DNA of 64,000 nt from Amphibacillus jilinensis Y1 (GCF_000306965.1 NZ_JH976437.1:37395-101394), one strand, 5' to 3'; shown: positions 20,115 to 30,769, counted from the stretch's first letter. Program-made: numbers and translations. Notes: generated by a model not told the origin, from the sequence alone.

Positions 20115-20143
20115 AAATTATCAAATCAAAATTAAGTTGTCAA
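20115..20143 (-). promoter_or_regulatory. Sigma-A promoter of the hrcA operon
   Basis: On the minus strand the -35 is a perfect TTGACA (20138-20143). The -10 is either GATAAT at 15-bp spacing or TAATTT at 17 bp. The transcription start falls next to CIRCE, as expected for this operon. Confidence 0.65.
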
Positions 20144-20172
20144 TGCTAAGAACTTATAAATTTAAAAGTGGT

Positions 20173-21336
20173 TCATGTCGTGACATCATTAACATCTGTC
20201 TGGTCGTCTAATAAAAACTGCTGAAAAACTTCATTGCCAAACATTTGTCCGTGTTCAGTCATACGTATCCCCTGTTTTGTTTCTTCTAGCCAACCACGAG
20301 CAATCAAATCTCTAATTTGACGTCCATAAATCGCATTTAAGTCAATCTGGTATTTTCGTTGAAATTGCTCACGGTCAATACCTACACGTTTTCTCAACCC
20401 TAAGAACAATTCTTCTTCTATTTGCTCACGTTTACCGATAGTTTCTGTGTGCAATACTGGACGTCCTGAGTCATTTGCTTCTTTTACATAAGCAGGGAAA
20501 GGTCTTAAATTAATAATACGTTGGCCAGGTAAATAGCCATGAGAACCTGCACCAAATCCATAATAATAGTTGTTATCCCAATATGTTAAATTATGTTTAC
20601 TTTCAAATCCTGGTTCTGCAAAGTTACTAATTTCATATTGAACTTTACCATTCCCTTTCATTTTATCAATAAGCAATTGAAACATGTCTGCTTCAATTTC
20701 TTCAGGTGGCTTATGCAGTTTTCCTTTTTGATAGCGTTGATAAAAAATTGTCTTTGGCTCAATTTGTAATGAGTAAGAAGAATAATGTGGTAAATCATAA
20801 GATAGTGCTTTATCTATTGATTCGCCAAACCCAGCTAAGGTTTGATTAGGTAAGCCATACATCATATCAATACTAATGTTTGTTATGCCATGTTTCTTTA
20901 AATCAGAAATATTTTTATCGACATCATCGATACGATGTAGACGTCCAAGCTCTTCAAGTAATTGATTGTCAAAAACTTGGACTCCCATTGAAATGCGGTT
21001 AACGCCATATGACTTAAGTAATTTTATCTTGTCTTCATTTAAATCACCAGGGTTAGCTTCGAATGTATACTCTAAGACTGTATTTACATCGAAATAACGG
21101 TCAATCATACGCAATAAATAGTCAAGTTGATTTAAATTTAGGGCTGTTGGCGTCCCACCTCCAACAAAAATTGTTTTTACCGTTTGTTTTTCATCAGCCA
21201 GATAAAACTGTATTTCCTTATTTAATGCGTCAAGATATTGATCTGCCATTTTCTCTTCATAGAAAAACTTAGTGAAATCGCAGTAATGACATATTTTCTC
21301 GCAAAACGGTATATGGATATAAGCAGATGATATCAT
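20173..21336 (-). CDS. hemW: Radical SAM heme chaperone HemW
   Basis: 387 residues from ATG at 21336, which has GAGGAGA upstream; the longer frame would start inside a hairpin. The cluster motif FCEKICHYCDF (Cys x3 Cys x2 Cys) marks HemW, with GGGTPTAL and a C-terminal HemN-like domain. HemW delivers heme to respiratory proteins and is often misnamed oxygen-independent coproporphyrinogen oxidase. It lies between lepA and hrcA as in B. subtilis. Confidence 0.93.
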   Translation of the reverse strand: MISSAYIHIPFCEKICHYCDFTKFFYEEKMADQYLDALNKEIQFYLADEKQTVKTIFVGGGTPTALNLNQLDYLLRMIDRYFDVNTVLEYTFEANPGDLNEDKIKLLKSYGVNRISMGVQVFDNQLLEELGRLHRIDDVDKNISDLKKHGITNISIDMMYGLPNQTLAGFGESIDKALSYDLPHYSSYSLQIEPKTIFYQRYQKGKLHKPPEEIEADMFQLLIDKMKGNGKVQYEISNFAEPGFESKHNLTYWDNNYYYGFGAGSHGYLPGQRIINLRPFPAYVKEANDSGRPVLHTETIGKREQIEEELFLGLRKRVGIDREQFQRKYQIDLNAIYGRQIRDLIARGWLEETKQGIRMTEHGQMFGNEVFQQFLLDDQTDVNDVTT

Positions 21337-21369
21337 GCGATTTCTCCTCTCTCTTTCATGATGCGGAAA

Positions 21370-21395
21370 GCCCTTGTCGCGTGAAGGACAAGGGC
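21370..21395 (-). terminator. GC-rich hairpin between lepA and hemW
   Basis: GCCCTTGTC and GACAAGGGC form a 9-bp stem with an 8-nt loop; only TTT follows on the minus strand. It is a weak terminator or attenuator after lepA. Confidence 0.5.
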
Positions 21396-21445
21396 AACTC
21401 AAGCTACTATTAAACAAATATTAACGAATAGGTGGTTTGGCTAAA

Positions 21446-23269
21446 TTATTCATCATCATCCATTTTTAGGACTGACATAAAGGCTTCTTGAGGAACTTCA
21501 ACTGACCCCACCATCTTCATCCGTTTCTTACCTTCTTTTTGTTTTTCGAGTAATTTACGCTTTCGAGATATATCTCCACCATAACATTTAGATAAAACAT
21601 TTTTCCGCATAGCTTTAATAGTTGAACGCGCAATAATTTTGTTCCCTATCGCTGCTTGTATAGGAACTTCAAACTGTTGCCTTGGAATAAGTTTTTTCAA
21701 TTTTTCTACAATTTGTTTACCACGTTCAAAAGCAAAATCACGATGAACAATAAACGACAATGCGTCAATTGTTTCACTATTTAATAAAATATCCATTTTA
21801 ACTAAATTCGATGGTTTATAACCAATCATTTCATAATCAAATGAGGCATAGCCTTTCGTTTGAGATTTCAACGTGTCAAAGAAATCATAAACAATCTCCG
21901 CGAGGGGAATTTCATATACAACATTTACCCGATTCTCATCGAGATATTGCATATCGATAAAATCACCACGCTTTTTCTGGCATAGCTCCATCACAGCTCC
22001 AACATAATCATTCGGGACCATAACCGTTGCCTTCACATAAGGCTCAGATACTTCTTCAATCGATTGGTTATTTGGCATAAAGGAAGGGTTATCGATCGAT
22101 AATTTACTTCCATCTGTTTGTGTCACTTCGTAAATAACGCTTGGGGCTGTGGTGATCAATTCAATATTAAATTCTCGCTCAATACGTTCTTGAATAATCT
22201 CCATATGAAGTAAACCAAGAAAGCCACATCGAAACCCAAAGCCTAAAGCTTGTGATGTTTCTGCTTCATATTGTAATGATGAGTCATTTAATTCAAGACG
22301 TTCAAGAGCTTCACGTAAATCATTATATTTATTTGCATCAATCGGATAAAGACCACAGAACACCATTGGATTAAGTTTACGGTAACCCGGTAAAGGTTCG
22401 GAAGCGGGGTTTTTTGCCAATGTTATCGTATCTCCAACTCTTGAATCCCCTACGTTTTTAATAGATGCTGCTAAATAGCCAACATCACCGACTTGCAACT
22501 GTTTCAGCGGAACGGGCTTTGGATTAAAAACACCAAGCTCATTAACTTCAAATTCTTTACCCGTTGCCATCATTTTAATTTTATCGCCTAATTTTACAGT
22601 GCCCTCTTTTACACGAATATAGGCAACAACACCACGATAAGGGTCGTATAATGAATCAAAAATCAAGGCTTGTAGTGGGTTGTTATTACTTCCCTCAGGG
22701 GCAGGAATACGATCAACTACAGCTTCAAGAATAGACTCAATGCCAATGCCAGATTTGGCGCTAACCAATAAAGACTCATCACCATCTATACCAATTACAT
22801 CTGTTATCTCTTGTTTAATTCGCTCTGGATCTGCACTTGGTAAATCAATTTTATTTATAACAGGGATAATTTCTAAATCATTATCTAGCGCTAAATACAC
22901 ATTTGCTAATGTCTGTGCTTCTATACCTTGTGCAGCATCAACCACCAATATCGCCCCTTCACAAGCTGCTAAACTTCGAGATACTTCATAAGTGAAGTCG
23001 ACATGTCCTGGTGTATCAATTAAATGGAAAATATATTCTTGTCCATCATGATGTTGATATTTTAATTGAACTGCATTTAATTTAATGGTAATACCACGCT
23101 CACGTTCTAAATCCATAGCGTCTAGAAACTGCTCTTTCATTTCGCGCTGCGTCAATGCTTTTGTTTTCTCTAAAATGCGGTCTGCCAAGGTTGACTTCCC
23201 ATGATCAATATGTGCAATAATTGAAAAATTGCGCACATGTTTATGTTCTCTTTCTTTTGTCACTCTCAT
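21446..23269 (-). CDS. lepA: Elongation factor 4 (LepA)
   Basis: 607 residues. GTPase motifs [10 protein letters not shown] (G1), DTPGHVDF (G3) and NKIDLPSAD (G4), then EF-G-like domains and the LepA-specific C-terminal domain ([24 protein letters not shown]). It is a ribosomal GTPase affecting translocation or initiation. Full length and no anomalies. Confidence 0.98.
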   Translation of the reverse strand: MRVTKEREHKHVRNFSIIAHIDHGKSTLADRILEKTKALTQREMKEQFLDAMDLERERGITIKLNAVQLKYQHHDGQEYIFHLIDTPGHVDFTYEVSRSLAACEGAILVVDAAQGIEAQTLANVYLALDNDLEIIPVINKIDLPSADPERIKQEITDVIGIDGDESLLVSAKSGIGIESILEAVVDRIPAPEGSNNNPLQALIFDSLYDPYRGVVAYIRVKEGTVKLGDKIKMMATGKEFEVNELGVFNPKPVPLKQLQVGDVGYLAASIKNVGDSRVGDTITLAKNPASEPLPGYRKLNPMVFCGLYPIDANKYNDLREALERLELNDSSLQYEAETSQALGFGFRCGFLGLLHMEIIQERIEREFNIELITTAPSVIYEVTQTDGSKLSIDNPSFMPNNQSIEEVSEPYVKATVMVPNDYVGAVMELCQKKRGDFIDMQYLDENRVNVVYEIPLAEIVYDFFDTLKSQTKGYASFDYEMIGYKPSNLVKMDILLNSETIDALSFIVHRDFAFERGKQIVEKLKKLIPRQQFEVPIQAAIGNKIIARSTIKAMRKNVLSKCYGGDISRKRKLLEKQKEGKKRMKMVGSVEVPQEAFMSVLKMDDDE

Positions 23270-23373
23270 TCACTCCTATTTAATCGGACAGCAATACTAG
23301 CTTGATTATAGCAGTGATGGACTATTGGTTCAATTGTTTTCTTTTTAAAGGATAAGAATATAACTCACCGCTC

Positions 23374-23673
23374 TTATATCACATCTGCTAAATCACTAAC
23401 GATCTTTATCAGTCCCTCGTACATAAGCAATCCTGTTTTTTCGATTGATTGTGCTATTTTATAGGGGAACGAATACTGTTGTTTTTCCTCTACACTACCT
23501 TCTTGAGTCTTACCTAGGTCATCTGAAAGATACAGTTCTTTTGAACTTGTTACGATGTGTTCATGGGAAACGGTTGGTATAGAATGCTTAGGTTGGTTAA
23601 ACTCTGAAGAGAGTGTCATTCCGAATGTGAAAATTAAAACAGCGGCAATGAGCTTAATAACTATTTTGACCAT
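23374..23673 (-). CDS. yqxA: DUF3679 family protein YqxA
   Basis: 99 residues. An N-terminal membrane anchor (about 4-22) is followed by a polar exported part. It matches the small YqxA proteins encoded between spoIIP and lepA in Bacillaceae. Its function is unknown; position suggests co-expression with spoIIP. It follows spoIIP by 17 bp. Confidence 0.85.
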   Translation of the reverse strand: MVKIVIKLIAAVLIFTFGMTLSSEFNQPKHSIPTVSHEHIVTSSKELYLSDDLGKTQEGSVEEKQQYSFPYKIAQSIEKTGLLMYEGLIKIVSDLADVI

Positions 23674-23690
23674 ATCTACACTTCCTTTAC

Positions 23691-24830
23691 TTATTCATTT
23701 CCACTCGTTGGTTCTGCATCCCAATAATAAGCCGCGAAAACTTCAGCAAACGCATCTGCTGAACGATATACTTCTTCTAGTGTATTATCGACACCCCCAA
23801 ATTCAATCAATACAGCATTGTCACTAATGTTTTGATTGTATACACCATTTCGACCAGCTCCACCCATGGCAACTACACCTCTACTTAAACCAGGATAATC
23901 TTCTTCTAACTTTTCATGTAATACAGTAGCAAATTCAATGTTACTTTCATTCCCCTCAAAATCTGCGCCTATCACAAAAAACAATTTCGCAAAATCCTCT
24001 CCATTGATGGTTAAGGTGGTATCTTCTCGTCGGCGACTATCACGATGTATATCAAAGACATAATTGACTCTCTGATTTTGAGCTAATGCTTCTTCAACAA
24101 TAGGCTTCGAGGCTTGATATGATTGCCAATATTCCCATCCATTATCATGTAATACTTGTGTGAAATCCGTTTGGTCGACTAAAGCGCCAATCCCCTTATT
24201 AGCCAAACCTTTTTTCAAATGTTCACTGATTAATGTGACGTTCAATTCCGCATGGAAAGCGGCGTTCGGATCTTTCACTTCATCTAAATGGGGTAAAAAT
24301 GATTCACGATTGTGCGTATTGTAAATAAAAACGCTTTGTTCATCAACTTCTACCTCTTCTTCATTGACTTCGACCACTTCATCTACGACGATTCGGTCTT
24401 CTAAAATAATATCTAACGGTGCTGAAGATTCAACCGGTAGGTTTGAGTAATTTGTTCCTTCTTGTCCAATAATAATTCGGTGTTGATAAGGGTGAAAGCC
24501 CGGTAATTCATTACCAAACAATGTTCGCATATCCGAATAATTTAGCTTTGTAATAAATTGCAAGAAAAATTCCGACATTGAAGTGTTAGGTAATTTATCT
24601 TCGAAATGATACCCTAAAGCTTTGACTTCAGTAGCAAGTAGAGTTAAATAGACTGATGATTCAAAGTCTTCGGTTAGACTTTTCAACATGGGATGTGAAG
24701 CTCGCTTTCCTATTGGAATCGTGGCAGTAAAGCCGATAATTGCAAAGAGCAATATAGAAATACATACCCACCCCATCAGCCATTTCAGGATAATTTGGTT
24801 ATGTCCCTTGCCTTTTTGTATACGCGACAT
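23691..24830 (-). CDS. spoIIP: Stage II sporulation protein P (peptidoglycan hydrolase)
   Basis: 379 residues. One transmembrane helix near 18-38, then an extracytoplasmic amidase/endopeptidase domain with YNTHNRES, FDIHRDSRR, NIEFATVLHEKLE and AVLIEFGGVDN, including the expected His and Glu zinc or catalytic residues. SpoIIP works with SpoIID and SpoIIM to thin septal peptidoglycan and drive engulfment. It lies downstream of gpr, as in B. subtilis. Confidence 0.96.
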   Translation of the reverse strand: MSRIQKGKGHNQIILKWLMGWVCISILLFAIIGFTATIPIGKRASHPMLKSLTEDFESSVYLTLLATEVKALGYHFEDKLPNTSMSEFFLQFITKLNYSDMRTLFGNELPGFHPYQHRIIIGQEGTNYSNLPVESSAPLDIILEDRIVVDEVVEVNEEEVEVDEQSVFIYNTHNRESFLPHLDEVKDPNAAFHAELNVTLISEHLKKGLANKGIGALVDQTDFTQVLHDNGWEYWQSYQASKPIVEEALAQNQRVNYVFDIHRDSRRREDTTLTINGEDFAKLFFVIGADFEGNESNIEFATVLHEKLEEDYPGLSRGVVAMGGAGRNGVYNQNISDNAVLIEFGGVDNTLEEVYRSADAFAEVFAAYYWDAEPTSGNE

Positions 24831-24981
24831 CGTTAATCCTACCTTCTCTATAGCTTAATACTAGACTATATGATAGAGATGAAAGGAATAGAACGTGTCA
24901 TTTTACTAAGACTTGATTAAATTAGTTTCTAGATTATATTCATAGAACAACGAACGAGATTGTCTTTACCTGGATTTTCTA

Positions 24982-26079
24982 CTAACGTGTCGCACTATTA
25001 GCTAGATGACTGTCAACATGTGTGTGCAATGCACTATTAATTCCATTTGCTATTAAATGGGCCATATCATGAATAAAGCCATCAATTTCTTTAGGTGTGA
25101 CCATTAGATTATGTCCTAAGGGACTTAATACTTCTTGTATTAACTGTCTCTTTTCAGCTTCGTTTAAAGTACCAATCATTCCAAATATTGCTTCTCGCTT
25201 ATCAGCTTGGGGAAGATCATTTTCAGTTAATTTTTTTTCACCGAAACTTAAACTTGCCGGTGCTAAACGACGTGAAGGTTTGCCTTGCTCATTCAATTCA
25301 CGTCCCATATGTTTAAACACGTAATCAATGGTATCACTCGTTATAGTAACAGCATCTACTACCGTCGGAACCCCGACTGCAATTACCGGGATGCCAAAAG
25401 TTTCATAACTCAGCGCTTTCCTTTTATTACCTACCCCTGAACCTGGATGAATACCTGTATCAGATATTTGAATGGTTGCATTTACACGTTCAATCGATCG
25501 CGAAGCTAACGCATCGATTGCAATAATAAAATCAGGTTTCACCTGTTCGACAAGGCCTTTAATCATGTCACTTGTTTCTAATCCTGTTACACCCATTACA
25601 CCTGGTGAGAAGGCAGCGACAGGTCGGTAGCCATCTTGAACCATTTCAGGATGATGTTCGAATAAATGTTTGGTAACCAAGATTTTCTTTACCGCTTCAG
25701 GCCCTAGTGCATCTGGCGTCACATGATCATTACCTAATCCAACCACTAAGCAAGTTGCTTTTTTATCAACGCCATTTTCATTTAAAAGGTCTGCTAATAA
25801 ATGACTTAGTACTTCTGCTGTTTTTTGTTGTCCGTCACTATCTTGCTTTTTAACTGCACTTGTTTCAAGTGTAATGTAATGACCTGCTTTTTTATTGATT
25901 TGCTGTTCGCCCTCTTTATTAACTTGGACATGTGTCACTTTGTACCCATGAATATCTTTTTCAATGACATTGACACCAGACTCTTTCTTTTCTGTATCTT
26001 CTTTTTCCACATACATTTCTTTAGCCTCAACTGCTAAGTCAGTTCTTACTTCGAGTTCTCCTTTAGTCAATCGATCCAC
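24982..26079 (-). CDS. gpr: Germination protease GPR
   Basis: 365 residues. The N-terminus (ELEVRTDLAVEAKEMY) resembles the propeptide autoprocessing region, followed by CLVVGLGNDHVTPDALGP, AFSPGVMGVTG and ALASRSIERVNATIQISDTG. GPR degrades small acid-soluble spore proteins during germination; its presence implies real spores. The start is GTG at 26079 with a modest AAAGG site. I looked for a sigma-G promoter upstream but none was convincing. Confidence 0.95.
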   Translation of the reverse strand: MDRLTKGELEVRTDLAVEAKEMYVEKEDTEKKESGVNVIEKDIHGYKVTHVQVNKEGEQQINKKAGHYITLETSAVKKQDSDGQQKTAEVLSHLLADLLNENGVDKKATCLVVGLGNDHVTPDALGPEAVKKILVTKHLFEHHPEMVQDGYRPVAAFSPGVMGVTGLETSDMIKGLVEQVKPDFIIAIDALASRSIERVNATIQISDTGIHPGSGVGNKRKALSYETFGIPVIAVGVPTVVDAVTITSDTIDYVFKHMGRELNEQGKPSRRLAPASLSFGEKKLTENDLPQADKREAIFGMIGTLNEAEKRQLIQEVLSPLGHNLMVTPKEIDGFIHDMAHLIANGINSALHTHVDSHLANSATR

Positions 26080-26154
26080 AACCTTTACTGCTTTTTCATT
26101 AATCTAGCCTAAAATGATTCTTTTCATACAAAATACGCCTCAGTAATATTTGTG

Positions 26155-26183
26155 TTGAAAACTTGTCAAAGCTTTGGTAAAAT
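26155..26183 (+). promoter_or_regulatory. Sigma-A promoter of rpsT
   Basis: -35 TTGAAA, 17-bp spacer, -10 TAAAAT. The leader then holds a small hairpin, CCATAATA and TATTATGG (26194-26212), before the GGAGGTGA ribosome site. The leader hairpin could serve S20 autoregulation; that is inference. Confidence 0.75.
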
Positions 26184-26238
26184 GTCACTTGTTCCATAAT
26201 AAATTATTATGGATGTGAACATGTGGAGGTGAGAATAA

Positions 26239-26505
26239 ATGGCTAATATTAAATCAGCAATCAAACGTATTCGTGTTAATCAAGACCAACATGCACAAAA
26301 CGCACCGGTAAAATCTGAAATGCGTACAAACATTAAGCGCGTTGAAAAATTAGTAAGTGAAAACAATGCTGCAGAAGCAAAGCTTGCATTACAAGATGCA
26401 GTTAAAAAAATTGATAAAGCAGTTCAAAAAGGTATTGTCCATCAAAACAATGGCAATCGTCAAAAGTCACGCTTAACGAAAAAAGTTAATCAGCTTGGTG
26501 CTTAA
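26239..26505 (+). CDS. rpsT: 30S ribosomal protein bS20
   Basis: 88 residues, Lys-rich and helical, starting MANIKSAIKRIRVNQ, typical of S20. It binds 16S rRNA early in 30S assembly. GGAGGTGA lies 8 nt before the ATG. It is transcribed divergently from gpr and convergently with holA, sharing a bidirectional terminator with the latter. Confidence 0.97.
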   Translation: MANIKSAIKRIRVNQDQHAQNAPVKSEMRTNIKRVEKLVSENNAAEAKLALQDAVKKIDKAVQKGIVHQNNGNRQKSRLTKKVNQLGA

Positions 26506-26551
26506 CCAATAAAAAACGATCCCTTAAAATTAGGATCGTTTTTTATTGGTT
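26504..26551. terminator. Bidirectional terminator between rpsT and holA
   Basis: A 19-bp perfect stem (AACCAATAAAAAACGATCC and its complement) with a 10-nt loop; T-runs on both strands are part of the stem. It overlaps the ends of both genes. Confidence 0.9.
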
Positions 26552-27581
26552 AGGCGTTTATTAATTGGTAAAGTAATAACTCAAATGCTAAATTCTTCTC
26601 AACTTTACCTTGTTTGATGGCCTGGTCTGTTTCAGCACATTTTCCAATGCAATAATACAAATAATTTAAGGTAAACCTTCTCTCCCTCTCTATTCCCATC
26701 TTTACTACGTATGGATGAAGCTTAAGTTGCTGAGCCATTTGCTTTTGACTATAACCTTTTCTTTGCAGTAATTTAACTTGATAAATAACTCTTAACTGCG
26801 AAGCTAATAATGCCACTAATGCTATTGGTTCTTCATTTAACCGGAGGAGATCTTTATATGTTTGGATGGCCAGCTGTAAATCTTTAGTTAAAACCGTGTC
26901 GACAAGTTTCAAACCTGACGTATTGCCTTGATGTGAAATAAGAGCTTTTGCGATATCGAGCGTTACTTTGCCACCTTCACCAACATTCAAAGAAAGTTTT
27001 TCAATTTCTTTCTCTAATATGGAAAGATTTGCCCCTGTTTCACTTATTAGAAGATCTTGCACACCATGATCAAATACTACATGATAGGATTTAATCATAT
27101 GTTCAACCCATTTATCTAAATGCCACGGCTTTACTTCTTCACAGTGAATGGTCATCGCCGTTTTTTTCAATTGTTTTGTGATTTTTTTTCTTTCATCAAT
27201 TTTCTCATAGGGAGCAATAAGAATGAGAATGGAAAAATCCACCGGATCATTTAAGTAACTAATTAGACTGTTTGTATTATGTTCAACTGAAGTTTTAGAA
27301 GGTTTAGCAGTTATAAATGAAGCTTGATCAGCGATGACAACCTTCTCTCCACCCAAAAAAGGATACGTCTCAACTTCTAATATCACCTCATCAATAGCTG
27401 TCTGATCTAGCTCAAAGCGGATAACATGCTCTACTCGCTCTCGGGCATCAATGTTGTCCAACTTTACATTAATAATTTGTTCCACTATTTTTTCGATCAA
27501 ATATTGCTCTTCTCCATATATTAAAAAGACACTATCTTTTCCTTTTTGTTTTAAGTGTTCAACTGCTTCAATATAATTCAT
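26550..27581 (-). CDS. holA: DNA polymerase III subunit delta
   Basis: 343 residues from ATG at 27581, preceded by GGAG at 8 nt; a TTG 18 bp upstream overlaps that site. The FLIYGEEQYLIEKIVEQI start and the helical C-terminal third with LASQLRVIYQVKLLQRKGYS are characteristic of the delta subunit (YqeN). It opens the sliding clamp in the clamp-loader complex. It sits next to comEC and rpsT, a conserved arrangement. Confidence 0.92.
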   Translation of the reverse strand: MNYIEAVEHLKQKGKDSVFLIYGEEQYLIEKIVEQIINVKLDNIDARERVEHVIRFELDQTAIDEVILEVETYPFLGGEKVVIADQASFITAKPSKTSVEHNTNSLISYLNDPVDFSILILIAPYEKIDERKKITKQLKKTAMTIHCEEVKPWHLDKWVEHMIKSYHVVFDHGVQDLLISETGANLSILEKEIEKLSLNVGEGGKVTLDIAKALISHQGNTSGLKLVDTVLTKDLQLAIQTYKDLLRLNEEPIALVALLASQLRVIYQVKLLQRKGYSQKQMAQQLKLHPYVVKMGIERERRFTLNYLYYCIGKCAETDQAIKQGKVEKNLAFELLLYQLINA

Positions 27582-27650
27582 TATTTCATCTCCGATCAAA
27601 ACATATCTTTAACTATCGTAAAGCTTGTTTGATCATTTGACAAGAAGAAA

Positions 27651-27678
27651 AAGAAAGGGAGATGGGAACCCCTTTCTT
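27651..27678 (-). terminator. Intrinsic terminator downstream of comEC
   Basis: AAGAAAGGG and CCCTTTCTT form a 9-bp stem; the minus strand continues TTTCTTCTTG. It separates comEC from holA. A second hairpin, CGATTAGCATTCAG with CTGAATGTTAATCG, lies at 27692-27729. Confidence 0.7.
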
Positions 27679-27855
27679 CTATCTATATAAACGATTAGCA
27701 TTCAGACCTAGGCCACTGAATGTTAATCGATATTTTATTGCTTGGTGAACAAAATATCTCTATAAAAGTATTTTCACCAATATCTTAATTACTACGCCTG
27801 TTAACTGTTGCTAAGTAAGTTAATTTCCGTTTCAAACACTTTATCCACTGATAGC

Positions 27856-30129
27856 TTATGGTAAGAATGGCAAAAATGTTACCGAAGATTGTTGCTCATG
27901 ATAAATAAATTGAACCGCTCCATGATGATCTGTGCGATAGATCTCAACGTCAAGATCAAGTAATCTTTCTATAACTTCATCATGAGGATGTTGAAATCGA
28001 TTATTCCGACCAGCGGATATTAACGCTGTCTTTACATTAAGCGCGTCTAAAAATAACAAACCACTAGATGTAGAACTCCCGTGGTGAGCTACCGATAAAA
28101 TATCGATTTCCAAGTTTGGATATTGATGTATGAGATCAACTTCCACATTTTCTGAAATATCTCCTGTTAACAACCAAGGCTTATTAGCAAATGTCGTGTA
28201 TAGCACAAGTGAATTATCATTACGATCTAACCAATCTTTTGTCGGACCTAGCGATACAAAAGTTTGACCAGCAATATCAAAAGATTGTCTAGACGTAATC
28301 ATTTGATGCTCAACTTGATAATAGTCCAGTTTTTCCTTTAATCCATCCGGCCATTGAAAATATTGGGAAGTAATTAAATGATCTACTGTGAAATCTTCAA
28401 TAAGATACGCTAAGCTACCTATATGATCATGGTCTTCATGTGAGATAATGATTGCATCAATCTTGCTGATGCCCTCGTAAAATAAATAGGGTTTAATAAC
28501 CTGTTGATATAGCCGATCAGATGAGGAACTAAAATCATTAGTAAAGCTTCCTCCAACATCATATAAGATAACCCCCTTTTTGTGTGGCAATTGAACAACA
28601 AGCGCATCAGCTTGTCCAATGTCAAGCATGGTTATCTTTCCGAATGGATTTAAATAAGGACGTACTAGTAATGCTGTCATAATCATGATTATTGATAAAG
28701 TGGAGATAAATGCGCTTTTGAACTGTTGTTTCTCTAATTTATACAAAAGGGTATAGAAGGAAACGTAAAAAGCTATCACGTAGATGATTGGAAATTTGCC
28801 TATAACGAGCGGTTTATAAAGATATTGATCAACCAGCAATAAAATATTCAAAAACAATTCATGAAAAATGGTAATAAAAAAGGTAAACAGCGGAAGGAAT
28901 AACGGGAATACAAAGATACTGATAAAGGTAATAAACATACAAGGGATGAAGAGAACCGCAAAATACCAAGAAACAAGAGTATTGATAAGTAAACTAAGCG
29001 GATTAAACACATAAAAATAATGGATTTGAAGGGGAAGGATGACGATCATGCTTAAAATAGTAATAAATATCGCCTTTACTATCTTTCCTTTAATCACACG
29101 AAGTATTTTGGCGGAGAACAATAGTGAAAACGTAATAATAAAAGAGAATTGAAAACCGATGTGGTATATCCATGCAGGTTGTAAAAGTAACAATAAAATA
29201 AAGCTAATGCTTAAAAAGTCAATCGGCTGAATGCGCCGATGAAATAACCACGACAATACGTTTAAAAAGCCGACAATGCACGCTCGCCAAACAGAAGGAG
29301 AACCACCCGCTAATAATGGATAAAAACTAAGCAAAATAAGTAAAATAAAGTAAGTTGTTTCTTTTGTAATTCCAATTAATCGATTGCATAGCCCGTAAAG
29401 TAAACCGATCAGTAAGCTGACATGCAACCCAGAGATCGACAATAGATGCGTTAAATGCCATCTTTGAAATAATTGGAGATAGGCATCTTCAATTGCTGAT
29501 CGCTCACCCAAAACAAGTGATTTCATCCACATGGCTATCACATCATGTTCTAAAGAAAGATCTATTTTTTCTAAAATGCGCTCACGCAACATTATTATAG
29601 AGCCAATCGCATCACTTCCTTCACACTGGATGGGTTGATTTGAATCAACGAGTAATTGGTGATAAACACCATAATTCATTAAGTAATGACTGTAATTAAA
29701 TTGCCCAGGATTTGTCGGTCTTTCCAACGGTTCGATCGTCCCAACAACCTGACAAGTTGCACCTATATTAAAAGCATCAGGTACATGATTTGAAAAATCA
29801 GTTACTTTAACTTTATCAGAATCTGTCTTTAGCCAAAAAGAACGATATTGAGCTGATTCACGTTCTATTTTTATAATTTTTCCTGTAATGGTCAGTTGAT
29901 CACCTTTGGTTAATTCAAGGTCATTATTAAGATAATTATAATACTGGGAAAAGAAAAGCATAACGCCAATTAGTAAAAAACCAACAAAAACAGGCAATCG
30001 TCTTGTCTGCGTCCAGTATATAATTAGCAACAACCAAATACCACTAATGATCAACCAACCTTCCATTTGTTTTGAGATACAAAAGCCAATAAGACATGCA
30101 ATGACCAATAAGTGACCTTTACCGCGCAC
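27856..30129 (-). CDS. comEC: DNA uptake channel protein ComEC
   Basis: 757 residues. An N-terminal soluble OB-like part with flanking helices, a central multi-spanning competence domain (about 220-490, LTHLLSISGLHVSLLIG) and a C-terminal metallo-beta-lactamase domain with ISHEDHDHIGSL and SVAHHGSSTSSG. It forms the channel that imports single-stranded DNA; the nuclease-like domain may degrade the other strand. The frame is intact, so DNA uptake is plausible. It follows comEB by 13 bp. Confidence 0.96.
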   Translation of the reverse strand: MRGKGHLLVIACLIGFCISKQMEGWLIISGIWLLLIIYWTQTRRLPVFVGFLLIGVMLFFSQYYNYLNNDLELTKGDQLTITGKIIKIERESAQYRSFWLKTDSDKVKVTDFSNHVPDAFNIGATCQVVGTIEPLERPTNPGQFNYSHYLMNYGVYHQLLVDSNQPIQCEGSDAIGSIIMLRERILEKIDLSLEHDVIAMWMKSLVLGERSAIEDAYLQLFQRWHLTHLLSISGLHVSLLIGLLYGLCNRLIGITKETTYFILLILLSFYPLLAGGSPSVWRACIVGFLNVLSWLFHRRIQPIDFLSISFILLLLLQPAWIYHIGFQFSFIITFSLLFSAKILRVIKGKIVKAIFITILSMIVILPLQIHYFYVFNPLSLLINTLVSWYFAVLFIPCMFITFISIFVFPLFLPLFTFFITIFHELFLNILLLVDQYLYKPLVIGKFPIIYVIAFYVSFYTLLYKLEKQQFKSAFISTLSIIMIMTALLVRPYLNPFGKITMLDIGQADALVVQLPHKKGVILYDVGGSFTNDFSSSSDRLYQQVIKPYLFYEGISKIDAIIISHEDHDHIGSLAYLIEDFTVDHLITSQYFQWPDGLKEKLDYYQVEHQMITSRQSFDIAGQTFVSLGPTKDWLDRNDNSLVLYTTFANKPWLLTGDISENVEVDLIHQYPNLEIDILSVAHHGSSTSSGLLFLDALNVKTALISAGRNNRFQHPHDEVIERLLDLDVEIYRTDHHGAVQFIYHEQQSSVTFLPFLP

Positions 30130-30142
30130 TGTAACCTCCTTA

Positions 30143-30604
30143 TTAAGCTTTATTTGGTAATAAATTTAATGTTTGTTCTGCTAACGGAATACACTTAACA
30201 TCTACACGTGCTTCCCGAAAAAGCTCTTGTGCATAGGAGTGATTCTTGTAATCAGACGCATAATATACAGTTTTAATTCCAGCTTGAATAATCGATTTAC
30301 AACACTGTAAGCAAGGAAAATGCGTCACGTATATTTCCGATCCATCGGTTGGAACACCAAATTTTGCGCATTGTAAAATGGCATTCATCTCTGCATGAAC
30401 GGTTCGAACGCAATGTCCATCGATCACATAACACCCCTCATCAATGCAATGGGCGCTGCCTGAGACACTACCGTTATAACCACCTGCTATAATGCGTTTA
30501 TCTCTTACAATTGTCGCACCTACTGTTAATCGTTCACAAGTACTTCTAAGTGCAAGTAAATGACTTTGCGCCATAAAATATTGATGCCAAGAAATACGTT
30601 CCAT
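30143..30604 (-). CDS. comEB: ComE operon protein 2, dCMP deaminase family
   Basis: 153 residues. Zinc-binding deaminase motifs HAEMNAI (near 70) and PCLQCCKSI (near 98) are complete. dCMP deaminases make dUMP for dTTP synthesis; in B. subtilis comEB is not needed for DNA uptake itself but lies in the comE operon. It is encoded between comEA and comEC with a 165-bp gap to comEA. Confidence 0.94.
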   Translation of the reverse strand: MERISWHQYFMAQSHLLALRSTCERLTVGATIVRDKRIIAGGYNGSVSGSAHCIDEGCYVIDGHCVRTVHAEMNAILQCAKFGVPTDGSEIYVTHFPCLQCCKSIIQAGIKTVYYASDYKNHSYAQELFREARVDVKCIPLAEQTLNLLPNKA

Positions 30605-30769
30605 TCATCACTCATCCTTTCCGACAATAACCTGATATTAATTATCATACTTTCGATCCAGGGAAGGGCCTTAAATCATTGCGTGTCCATCCTGGCATTG
30701 AAAGCAGACAATTGTTTGCAAATACAATGCCAATTTGTAATTGCATATAAACGTTTTAACCAGGTTCTA

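Noticed and set aside
26080..26238. Sigma-G promoter for gpr
   Set aside because: CATTTTA is present but without a matching -35 at 17-18 bp.
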